7,462 nucleotides of DNA from Planctomycetota bacterium. Its GTDB lineage: Bacteria > Planctomycetota > UBA1135 > GCA-002686595. Made by a program: the position numbers and the translations under genes. The notes below the pieces were generated by a model, which did no database searches, was not told where the DNA came from, and saw nothing but the letters and a program-made list of their open reading frames with translations. Positions 1 through 6,508 of this stretch are shown one piece after another (position 1 is the first letter of the stretch; each line of letters begins with the position of its first letter). Location: the NCBI GenBank assembly GCA_004296785.1, contig SCVU01000416.1:1-7462 (forward strand). Reading direction: 5' to 3'.

Positions 1-1421
1 CGCTGCTCCTGTGCGAGATCGGCGAGGGCCGGCTGCGCCTGGCCGAGGTGCTCGGCGCGCCGACGCACGCCAGCCTCGGCGACCGCGCGGGCGCGCGGCG
101 CGAGCTCGAACGCGCGCTCGCGCTCGACGCGCGCGTGCGCGCCGCGCACCCGGACCACGACACGCGATTGCTCGCCGCGCGCGCGAAGCTGGCGCTCGCC
201 AACGTCGAGCGCGCGGAGGGGAAGTTCGAGCGCGCGTCGCAGCTGTGCGACGAAGCCGCGGGCGAGGCGGATGCGCGCGTCGCGAGTGGTCGCGCCGATC
301 GCAACTCGGAGCGCCTGGCGCTCGGCGCGCGCCTGCAGCAGACGAAGGTCCTCACGCGCATGGGCCGCGGCGAGGAAGCGCTGGCCGCGCTCGAGCAGGG
401 GATCCCGCGCTGCGAGGAGCTCGTCGCGAAGTATCCGGACTGGGCGGAGCCGCGGCGCGATCTCCTGCTCGCGCTGATCGACGCGGCGACGCTGCTGCAG
501 AAGCGCGCGCGCTTCGACGCCGCGCTGGCGAAGCTCGAGCGCGCGCTCGCGATCGCCGAGCAGCGCCGCGCGGCTGCGCCGAGCGACCAGCAGGTGCTGT
601 CGGACCTGTCGATCGCGCTGGAGCGCCACGGCGACGTGCTGACGAGCCTGGGGCGCGCGGCGGATGCGCTCGTGGCGCTGGATCGCTCGGTCGCGATCGC
701 GCGCGAGCTGCTCGCGCTCGATGCGCGCGACGCGACGGCGATCGACGGCCTGTCGATCCTGTGCGAGCGGCTCGGCGTCGCGCGCAAGGAGGCCGGCGAT
801 CTCGACGGCGCGCTCGCGGCGCACGTGGAGTCGCTGGAGCTCGCGCGGCGGCGCCTCGCGCTCACGCCCGAGGGCTTCGACGAGCGCATCGCGGTCGCAA
901 TCGAGGCGCAGTTCGTGGCCGGCGTGCTGCGCAAGCTCGAGCGCGACGCGGAGGCCGATGCGGCGCTCGACGAGGCGCGGCGCGAGCTCGCGCTGCTCGA
1001 GCACGAGCACCCGCGGTCGCCGGACGTCGCGCGCCAGCTCGGCACCGTGCACGCGAACCTCGCCGACGAGGCGCGCGACCGCGGCGATTTCGACGGCGCG
1101 CAGCGGCACTACGACGAGGCCGCGGCGCGCTTCGATCGGGCCGCCGCGCAGGAACCGAAGCACGCGTTCACGCGGCGCATGCAGATGGCGGTGCTCAGCA
1201 ACCGCGGGATCGCGCACAAGCGCGCGGCCGAGAGCGCGCCGGCCGGCGGCGGCGGCGCGCAGCTCGGCGCGGCGATCGCGGCCTTCGAGGGCGCGCTGCG
1301 GCAGGAGGCCGAGCTGCGCGAGCAGGGTTTCCTGCTGCCGCGCGACGAGGAGTCGGGCGCACAGCTGCGCGCCGACCTCGCCGCGTGCCGCGCCGCGCTC
1401 GCCGCTCAGAACTCGCCGTAG
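1..1421 (+). CDS. TPR-repeat protein, C-terminal part; probable serine/threonine protein kinase tail (5' partial)
   Basis: The frame is open from the window edge (first full codon at 3) to TAG at 1419-1421, giving 472 residues; the start lies upstream. The visible part is all alpha-helical and Ala/Leu/Glu/Arg-rich. It contains tandem TPR-like units, the clearest spanning 459-1178. Near the window start it reads LGAPTHASLGDRAGARRELE. This resembles the 'GDVQG...LGDTAGALxSY' segment found where the kinase domain hands over to TPRs in many planctomycete, acidobacterial and myxobacterial Ser/Thr kinases (recalled family knowledge). From this I infer a Hanks-type kinase whose catalytic and membrane segments are outside the window; no kinase motif is visible here. 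TPR tails of this kind usually bind protein partners. The internal GTG at 48 is not a credible start because the same helical pattern continues upstream of it. Wobble positions are almost all G or C, which supports this frame over the overlapping 783-codon one. A stand-alone TPR protein is the main alternative. Coding status is secure; the kinase assignment is moderate. Confidence 0.85.
   Translation, partial: LLLCEIGEGRLRLAEVLGAPTHASLGDRAGARRELERALALDARVRAAHPDHDTRLLAARAKLALANVERAEGKFERASQLCDEAAGEADARVASGRADRNSERLALGARLQQTKVLTRMGRGEEALAALEQGIPRCEELVAKYPDWAEPRRDLLLALIDAATLLQKRARFDAALAKLERALAIAEQRRAAAPSDQQVLSDLSIALERHGDVLTSLGRAADALVALDRSVAIARELLALDARDATAIDGLSILCERLGVARKEAGDLDGALAAHVESLELARRRLALTPEGFDERIAVAIEAQFVAGVLRKLERDAEADAALDEARRELALLEHEHPRSPDVARQLGTVHANLADEARDRGDFDGAQRHYDEAAARFDRAAAQEPKHAFTRRMQMAVLSNRGIAHKRAAESAPAGGGGAQLGAAIAAFEGALRQEAELREQGFLLPRDEESGAQLRADLAACRAALAAQNSP
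459..1178 (+). repeat. Five tandem 46-49-residue TPR-like units inside the kinase-tail gene
   Basis: Aligned by eye, five consecutive units of 48, 49, 49, 46 and 48 residues share one pattern. Each has a helix starting near a DL/LS/QL pair, then a 'G D/R-x-D/A-x-A' turn near position 18-21 (ARFDAALAKLERAL, GRAADALVALDRSV, GDLDGALAAHVESL, RDAEADAALDEARR, GDFDGAQRHYDEAA), then a second helix and a short acidic or Pro-containing linker. A sixth, degenerate unit may follow to the C-terminus. The period is longer than a canonical 34-residue TPR. It matches the ~50-residue extended units seen in kinase-linked TPR tails (family knowledge). The repeat is at protein level only; the DNA copies are strongly diverged. 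Confidence 0.7.
1406..1421. other. 16-nt tail-to-tail overlap of two convergent genes
   Basis: The + strand TPR gene ends with TAG at 1419-1421. The - strand lipoprotein gene ends with TGA read from + strand TCA at 1406-1408. The last five codons plus stop of the first gene therefore cover the final codons of the second. I see no GC hairpin followed by a T-tract on either strand around this point, so neither gene has a recognisable intrinsic terminator. Transcripts are likely to run into each other unless Rho or another mechanism stops them. Confidence 0.85.
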
Positions 1422-3331
1422 CGCGCGATCACGAGCGTGTCGTCGACCGGCACTTCGAGCGGGTCACCCGTGCCGAAGCCGAGCGTCAGCGGGCCGTACG
1501 GGCGGACCAACACGTCGATGCCGCTCGACGGTCCGTGCGACACGCCGCGGACCACGGGCTCGCCTTCCCCGCCGCCGTCGGCGAGCGCTTGCAGCGGGAT
1601 TCCGGACGGACCGATCACCGCGACCATCAGCGCGTACTCGCCGCTGAACGCGACCGGGATCGAGCCCGGGCCGCCGCCGCCGATCACGACGAGCTCGCCA
1701 GGCTGCTCCTTCTCGTGCCCCCAGGCGAGCGCGAGCAGCGAGCCTCCGACCGCGGTCATGTGCGGGCCGGTCTCCACGTCCGCGCCGTCGGTCTCGAGGA
1801 TCTGGTCGCGCGCCCAGAACAGCGCACCGTCGGATGCGAACGTCGCGAGCGCGAACGCGCGGAACGGATCGGGCGCGGGCAGCGTGATCGCGCCCGGCGT
1901 GCCGGGCGCGAACTCGATCGCGCCGTTGCGGTGCTCGATCGCGATCGCGACGGCGCCGCCGTCGAGCCCGGCCAGGCCGTGCACTTGGACGTCCGCGCCA
2001 GCGCCGCCGATCGTCTCGATCCAGTTCAGCGCACCGCCGACCGTGATGCTCGCGACGAACGCATCGACGCCGCCGGGCGAAGCGGTCTTCGCGATCGCTG
2101 CGGGCAGCCCGAACGCGACCGTCCCCGTGAACGTGCCGGCCACCGCGAACTCGCCGTTCGACAGCCGCGTCACGTGCGTGACGGCGCCCTGGCCGTCGGC
2201 GCCGGGAACCGCGTGCGGCAGCGCGAGCGCCCAGTCGAGCTCGCCGTCGCCGCCGAAGCGCGCGACCCAGCCGCCCGCGAAGAACCCGGAGTCGACGACC
2301 GTCTGATGCGGCTCGCCCGCGCCGAGCGTCGCGCCGCCGCTGGCGTGGCTGCCGACGACTAGCGCGGCTGGCGCGCCGTCGTGCGTGAAGCCCTCGACGT
2401 CCAGCTTGTCGTTCGCGAGCCCGGTGCCGTGCCGCGCGTGGACGAGCGCGCCGCCGTCGCTCCAGCGCGCGAGGAAGAAGCCGCGCGGACCGTCGTGCGG
2501 CACGAAGGGCAGCGTCGTCTGCTGCGGCTTGCCGAGCGCGAACGTGACGCTGCCGTCGTACACGCCCGCGACGACGGGCTGTGCGCCAGTCGACGAGAGC
2601 GCGACGCCGTACACGCGCGTCACGCCCAGTCCCGCGCTCGCCGACACCGCGCCGAAGCTGCGGTCGGCCCACGCGAGCGTGCCGTCGGCCGCGTGGCGCG
2701 CGATCACGAAGTCCTCGACCATCGGTGTCGGCGCGAACTGCGCGGCGTTGGGCTGCCCCGCGCCGTACACGACGACGCCGCCGAACGAGTCGAGCACGGC
2801 GGTCGAGTAGACCGCCTCGACGTCGTCGGCTTCCGTCGTGTGGATCGCGAGCGGCTGCAGTCCGCCGCCGTCGCCCTCGCTGATCAGCTGCACGGCGCCG
2901 CCTGACGGCTGCGAGAGCTGCACGAGCGTCGGCGCGGTCGCGACGACGAAGTTCTCGCCGTCGTCGATGCGCACCTCGATGCGCCACGCGCCTGGTTCGA
3001 CGCCGCCGGTGTTCCAGACGACCGCGAGCTCGGCGCCGTTCTGCTCGACGAGCCCGCTCGCGATGGTTTCCTCGAGCGCCGCACCGACGATCGCGCTGTG
3101 CTGAACCGCGACGACGTCACAGCTCGCGACGCTGTCGGGATCGTCGGCGCTGAACGCGATCGCGACGCTGATCCCCGCCGCGCCGGTGGTCGCTCCGGGG
3201 AGCGCGACGAAGCCGACGGTCGGCGGCTGGCCGGCCGAGGCGTGCTGGCCATCGTCGTCGTGGCAGGCGGCGCCTGCGAGTGTCGTGAGCAGCAGGCCGA
3301 AGCAAGTGAGCAAGCGAGGGGATGCGCGCAT
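1406..3331 (-). CDS. Putative lipoprotein: Ig-like domain plus seven-bladed beta-propeller repeats
   Basis: The gene encodes 641 residues. I chose the ATG at 3331-3329 because it is followed directly by a signal peptide (MRAS, then a hydrophobic stretch to residue 22). It also has GGAG five bases upstream. The open frame extends 204 codons further, but that extension is Arg/Pro/Ala junk crossing into the opposite gene. Cys23 in LAGAAC is the probable lipidation site. Gly at -3 is not the usual Leu, so plain signal peptidase I cleavage is possible. An acidic, polar linker follows. Residues ~36-139 look like an Ig/PKD-type beta domain with 'SADDPDS' and 'EVRIDDGENF'. Residues ~180-641 carry a repeat every ~70 residues of the form 'D-x-F-V/L-A-R...D/G-G-x-L-x-W' followed by 'G-x-x-x-G-x-V-x-F'. 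This is like the SBBP/'FVAKF..G..LWSKRFG' propellers of outer-surface proteins in Myxococcota and Planctomycetota. No catalytic motif is visible. The likely role is a structural or binding protein at the cell surface; the ligand is unknown. Confidence 0.88.
   Translation of the reverse strand: MRASPRLLTCFGLLLTTLAGAACHDDDGQHASAGQPPTVGFVALPGATTGAAGISVAIAFSADDPDSVASCDVVAVQHSAIVGAALEETIASGLVEQNGAELAVVWNTGGVEPGAWRIEVRIDDGENFVVATAPTLVQLSQPSGGAVQLISEGDGGGLQPLAIHTTEADDVEAVYSTAVLDSFGGVVVYGAGQPNAAQFAPTPMVEDFVIARHAADGTLAWADRSFGAVSASAGLGVTRVYGVALSSTGAQPVVAGVYDGSVTFALGKPQQTTLPFVPHDGPRGFFLARWSDGGALVHARHGTGLANDKLDVEGFTHDGAPAALVVGSHASGGATLGAGEPHQTVVDSGFFAGGWVARFGGDGELDWALALPHAVPGADGQGAVTHVTRLSNGEFAVAGTFTGTVAFGLPAAIAKTASPGGVDAFVASITVGGALNWIETIGGAGADVQVHGLAGLDGGAVAIAIEHRNGAIEFAPGTPGAITLPAPDPFRAFALATFASDGALFWARDQILETDGADVETGPHMTAVGGSLLALAWGHEKEQPGELVVIGGGGPGSIPVAFSGEYALMVAVIGPSGIPLQALADGGGEGEPVVRGVSHGPSSGIDVLVRPYGPLTLGFGTGDPLEVPVDDTLVIARYGEF
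1409..2713 (-). repeat. Propeller blade repeats (six full ~70-residue units plus a terminal half unit)
   Basis: Unit starts, taken at the 'x-F-V-A-R'-type strand, fall at about residues 207 (DFVIAR), 284 (GFFLAR), 353 (GGWVAR), 423 (DAFVAS), 491 (RAFALA), 565 (EYALMV) and 631 (DTLVIAR). The spacing is 66-77 residues. The strand is usually followed by a 'DG-x-L-x-W' turn and, ~40 residues later, by a 'G-x-F/Y-x-G-x-V-x-F' strand pair. The last unit stops after its first strand (ending RYGEF). The missing strands could come from residues ~185-206 (FGGVVVYG, then a Pro/Ala-rich loop), which match the second half of a unit. This is the usual 'velcro' ring closure of propellers and would give seven blades. 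Positions are read from the translation; the fold is inferred. Confidence 0.7.
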
Positions 3332-3336
3332 GGAGG

Positions 3337-3340
3337 CTCC
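3337..3340 (-). promoter_or_regulatory. Ribosome binding site GGAG of the propeller lipoprotein gene
   Basis: On the minus strand the sequence reads GGAGCCTCC directly before ATG. This puts GGAG five bases upstream of the start codon at 3331. It is the only clear Shine-Dalgarno-like element in front of a start in this window, and it supports the ATG that opens the signal peptide. Confidence 0.6.
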
Positions 3341-3448
3341 AGTCGACGCGCGTCGGCGGCCGAAGCGGCCGGCGCTCGCGCGGAGGTGGTGGCGCGGCGC
3401 GCGCGGTTCGACCACGGAAAAACTCGCCGCTTCTCGTGCGTCGCGGGG

Positions 3449-3477
3449 TGGACCGCCGCGCCCAGGACGCCGATACT
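3449..3477 (+). promoter_or_regulatory. Candidate sigma-70-like promoter of the TPR-peptidase gene
   Basis: TGGACC at 3449-3454 matches TTGACA at four of six positions. GATACT at 3472-3477 matches TATAAT at four of six, with a 17-bp spacer. A start of transcription about 7 bp downstream would fall near 3484, only a few bases before ATG 3490. That fits the absence of a Shine-Dalgarno sequence there and would give a nearly leaderless mRNA. Both boxes are weak matches, so this is tentative. Confidence 0.25.
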
Positions 3478-3489
3478 TGGCGCGCTCCG

Positions 3490-6400
3490 ATGCGCTCGTC
3501 CTGGGTTTCAGCCGCGCTGCTCGCGCTCGCGGCGTTCGCTGCGCTCCCCGTGCGCCTCGCCGCGCAAGAGCCGGCCTACGACGACCCGGATTCCGCACTG
3601 CCCGCCGAGGACCGCGCGGCGCTGCAGGCGGAGCGCGAGTCGGCCGAGCTGCGCCGGCGCCGCGGCGAAGCGCGCGCGGCGGTCGCCGTCTACGACCAGC
3701 ACCTCGCCGACGAGGAGCGCGACGTCGAGAGCCGCGCGCTGCGCGCGCTCGCGCGCCGCACGGCGGGGGACGTGCGCGGCGCGTGGGACGATGCGGCGCT
3801 CGCGTTCGACCGCGCGTTCCCGCGCGAAGGGCGCGCGCTCGGCACGCCCGCGGTCCAGGCGCGCGTCGCGCGGATCGCGCTCGCGCTCGAGCTCGAGCGC
3901 GGCCGTACCGCCGCGCTGACCGAGCTGCTCGCGCGCGCCGCACCGCGCCTCGACACGGTCGGCGATCCGCGCGCGGCGTGGCTCGTCGCGAGCGCGCGGC
4001 TCGAGCTCGGCGCGCGCGCGGCGGCCGAGGACGGCTGGCGCGCCGGAGCGCAGACCGCGGCGGCGGATTGGGACGCGCTGCTCGACCGCGCGCGTTGCAG
4101 GAGAGCGCTCGGCGATCTCGAGGGCGCGGCGCAGGACCTCGTCGCGGCCGACGGCGCGACGGCGGCGGGCGGCAGCGAACCCGACGTGCTCGCCGAGCTC
4201 GCGTCGATCTACTTCGAGGCCGACGGCGAGGTCGAGAGCGACGCCAGCGCGTCGCGCTCGCCCGGCGCGCTGTACCGCGAGGCGCTGTCGATCGCGCCGG
4301 GCCACGAGGACGCGCTGATCGGGCTCGCCGCGCTCGCGCGCTTCAACTGGCGCCGCGGCAGCAAGAGCTCGTCGGCCTGGCTCGGCGAGGTGTTCGCGCG
4401 CGCGCCCGACGCGGTGCGCGCGCAGCTCGCCGCGCTGTCGAACGACCTCGACGACGGCGACCTGAAGAGCGCGCGCGCGCGCATCGCGCGGCTCGACGGC
4501 CTCGGCGTGGACACGCGCGCGCTCGCGGCCGAGCGCGCGGCGCTGGCGTGGATCGAGCACCGCCGCGACGACTGCGCGGCGCTGCACAAGGCGCTGCTGG
4601 ACACCGACGCGCGCGATTCGACGCCCGAGCGCGTGCTCGGCGGGCACCTGGTCGAGCTGTATCGCTTCGCCGAGGCGCGCGAGCCGCTCGCGCGCGCCGT
4701 GCTGCGCGATCCGCGCGACTGGGAGGCGTGGATGCTGTCCGGCCGCGCGCTCGCGAACAGCGGCGACGAGGCGGGCGGGCTCGCGGCGCTCGAGAAGTCG
4801 GAGACGGCCGCGGCCGGCCGGCAGAACGCGTGGCGCGCGAACATGGTCGACGTGTTGCGCAAGCTGCGCGACGAGTACCGCGTACACAAGGCGGGGCCGC
4901 TCTCGTTCGCTTGGAGCGAGGACGAGGCGGCGTTGCACGAGCTCTACCAGGTCGAGCACTACGACGTCGCGCGCGCCGAGCTCGCCGCGCGCTACGGCTA
5001 CACGCCGGAGCCGACGCACATCGAGGTCTTTCGCGAGCACGCGGACTTCTCGGTGCGCTCGACGGGCTTCGAGGGTTTCCCCGCGCTCGGCGTGTGCTTC
5101 GGTCCGGTCGTCACCGCGGTCTCGCCGCTGTGCCACATGCGCGGCAAGTTCTCGTGGGCGCGCACGAGCTTCCACGAGTTCACGCACGTGATCCACCTCG
5201 GGCTGTCGCACAACCGCTGCCCGCGCTGGATCACCGAGGGACTCGCGACGTGGGAGGAGGAGAACCGCGATCCGTCGTGGACGCGCAACATGCGGCGCGA
5301 GCTGCTCGACGCGCGCGCGGCCGGCGAATTGATCCCGGTGCGGCAGCTCAACCGCGCGTTCCGCGGCCCGCGCATCCTGTTCGGCTACTACCAGGGCGGC
5401 CTGCTGTGCCGGATGCTGATCGATCGGCACGGCTTCGCGCCGATGGTGCGGCTGCTCGAGGCGTTCGACCGCGGGCTCGATCTCGACCAGGCCTTCGCCG
5501 AGGTGTTCCACGCGACGCCCGAGGAAGTCGACGCGAGCTTCGCGATCTTCGTCGATGCGATCCTCGCGCGCCTGTCGTGCGAGCCGCGCCGCGATCCGCT
5601 GACGACCGCCGCGCAGCGACTCGCGCTGCCGCGCCGGATGCCGGCCGACGCCGAGGCGCGACGCGCGTGGGCGCGCGATTGGCTCGACGTCGCGTGGGGC
5701 TCGTACCAGACGCGCGATCTCGCCGACGCGGAGGACGCGCTGCGCCGCGCGCTGAGCGCCGACGGCGCGAACGGCCGCGCCGAGGTGCTGCTCGGCAACC
5801 TCGCGTTCGCGCGCGACGATGCGCAGGGCGCACAGGAGCACTGGCGGCGCGCGTTCGCGCTCGGCCACGAGGACTACCAGGCGCGCATGGGGCTGGCGCG
5901 GATGTTCGAGCGCGACGATCCGGACGCCGCCGAGGCGCAGTACCTGTTCGCGGAGGCGGCGTTCCCGGGTTGGGACGATCCCGAGTTCTCGGCCGAGCTG
6001 TCGCTGGCGCGGCTGTACGAGCGCAAGGGCCAGCTCGACGACGCGATGCGCGCGCGCGAGCGGTGGCTCGCGTACGAGTCGGGCGATTTGTCGACGCAGC
6101 TCGCGGTCGCGAACTGGCACGCGGGCTCGGGGCGCGCGCGCGAGGCGTGCGTGTACTTCCAGGCGGCCAACGAGATCGATCCGTTCGTGTACGCGCTGCA
6201 CGAGGGCTGGGGCGACGCGCTCGTGGTGGTCGGCGAGCTCGAGCGCGCGCTGCGCGAGTACAAGGCCGCGCTGCTCGTGCCGCCGAAACTCGACGCCGAC
6301 GTGCGGCGGCCGCTCGGCGATGCCGGGCGCGCGCGGCTGCTCGACAAGCAGGCGAGTGTACTCGTCGCGCTGCAGCGGCCGGTGGAAGCGGTCGAGGCCG

Positions 6401-6501
6401 CGCGCGCCGCGCTCGCGCTCGACGCGGGACTCGAGCGCTCGAAGCAGATCGTCGAGCGCGGCGGCGCGGACGCGCGCGGCGCCGCCGGCGGGGTGCGCTG
6501 A
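3490..6501 (+). CDS. Exported TPR protein with central gluzincin metallopeptidase domain (peptidase MA-like)
   Basis: The gene encodes 1003 residues. I chose ATG 3490 although the frame is open from ATG 3322, because 3490 opens a clear signal peptide: MRSS, a hydrophobic Ala/Leu core, and a likely signal peptidase I site LAA|QE after residue 25. The upstream extension has no such logic and crosses the divergent promoter region. Residues ~35-460 are Ala/Leu/Glu-rich helical repeats of TPR type (for example GALYREALSIAPGHEDALIG). Residues ~462-700 form the peptidase core. A lead-in RYGYTPEP...VFREHADFSVR is followed by zinc motif HEFTH (His562, Glu563, His566) and by TEGLATWEE, whose Glu583 is the expected third zinc ligand. 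This matches the Peptidase MA-like family (gluzincin, MA clan). Residues ~726-985 are a second TPR block. The protein probably acts in the periplasm or outside the cell, cleaving or binding proteins presented by the TPR arms. The substrate is unknown. The SGNH gene starts 7 bp downstream. All three presumed zinc ligands and the catalytic Glu are present, so activity is plausible. Confidence 0.9.
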   Translation: MRSSWVSAALLALAAFAALPVRLAAQEPAYDDPDSALPAEDRAALQAERESAELRRRRGEARAAVAVYDQHLADEERDVESRALRALARRTAGDVRGAWDDAALAFDRAFPREGRALGTPAVQARVARIALALELERGRTAALTELLARAAPRLDTVGDPRAAWLVASARLELGARAAAEDGWRAGAQTAAADWDALLDRARCRRALGDLEGAAQDLVAADGATAAGGSEPDVLAELASIYFEADGEVESDASASRSPGALYREALSIAPGHEDALIGLAALARFNWRRGSKSSSAWLGEVFARAPDAVRAQLAALSNDLDDGDLKSARARIARLDGLGVDTRALAAERAALAWIEHRRDDCAALHKALLDTDARDSTPERVLGGHLVELYRFAEAREPLARAVLRDPRDWEAWMLSGRALANSGDEAGGLAALEKSETAAAGRQNAWRANMVDVLRKLRDEYRVHKAGPLSFAWSEDEAALHELYQVEHYDVARAELAARYGYTPEPTHIEVFREHADFSVRSTGFEGFPALGVCFGPVVTAVSPLCHMRGKFSWARTSFHEFTHVIHLGLSHNRCPRWITEGLATWEEENRDPSWTRNMRRELLDARAAGELIPVRQLNRAFRGPRILFGYYQGGLLCRMLIDRHGFAPMVRLLEAFDRGLDLDQAFAEVFHATPEEVDASFAIFVDAILARLSCEPRRDPLTTAAQRLALPRRMPADAEARRAWARDWLDVAWGSYQTRDLADAEDALRRALSADGANGRAEVLLGNLAFARDDAQGAQEHWRRAFALGHEDYQARMGLARMFERDDPDAAEAQYLFAEAAFPGWDDPEFSAELSLARLYERKGQLDDAMRARERWLAYESGDLSTQLAVANWHAGSGRAREACVYFQAANEIDPFVYALHEGWGDALVVVGELERALREYKAALLVPPKLDADVRRPLGDAGRARLLDKQASVLVALQRPVEAVEAARAALALDAGLERSKQIVERGGADARGAAGGVR

Positions 6502-6508
6502 GCGTCGG

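Larger units (their letters stand above)
3332..3489. other. Divergent intergenic region between lipoprotein and TPR-peptidase genes
   Basis: These 158 bp are the only real non-coding gap in the window and must hold the promoters of both flanking genes. There is a perfect inverted repeat CGGCCG-AAG-CGGCCG at 3357-3371 (6-bp arms, 3-nt spacer). It could form a short hairpin or be a site for a dimeric regulator, but in DNA this GC-rich it may be chance. A short A-run (CGGAAAAAC, 3415-3423) is the most AT-rich spot. I see no convincing minus-strand -35/-10 pair and no riboswitch-like structure. Confidence 0.5.

Noticed and set aside
11..2362. 783-codon open frame on the + strand covering the kinase tail and running antisense to the lipoprotein gene
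   Set aside because: Its product is Arg/Ala/Gly low-complexity sequence with no domain pattern. In DNA this GC-rich, stop codons are rare in all frames. The other frame shows TPR helices and wobble positions in G/C.
3322..3489. Earlier start (3322) for the TPR-peptidase
   Set aside because: It would place a 56-residue basic stretch before the signal peptide and overlap the start of the divergent gene. ATG 3490 is immediately followed by a clean signal peptide.
3332..3943. N-terminal extension of the lipoprotein frame to a start at 3943
   Set aside because: The 204 extra residues are Arg/Pro/Ala-rich, lie antisense to the peptidase gene, and would bury the signal peptide that begins at 3331.
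4469..4484. (GC)7AT alternating purine-pyrimidine tract, a possible Z-DNA segment
   Set aside because: It sits in frame as Ala/Arg codons of the peptidase gene, and similar shorter GCGC runs occur throughout. Codon use explains it.
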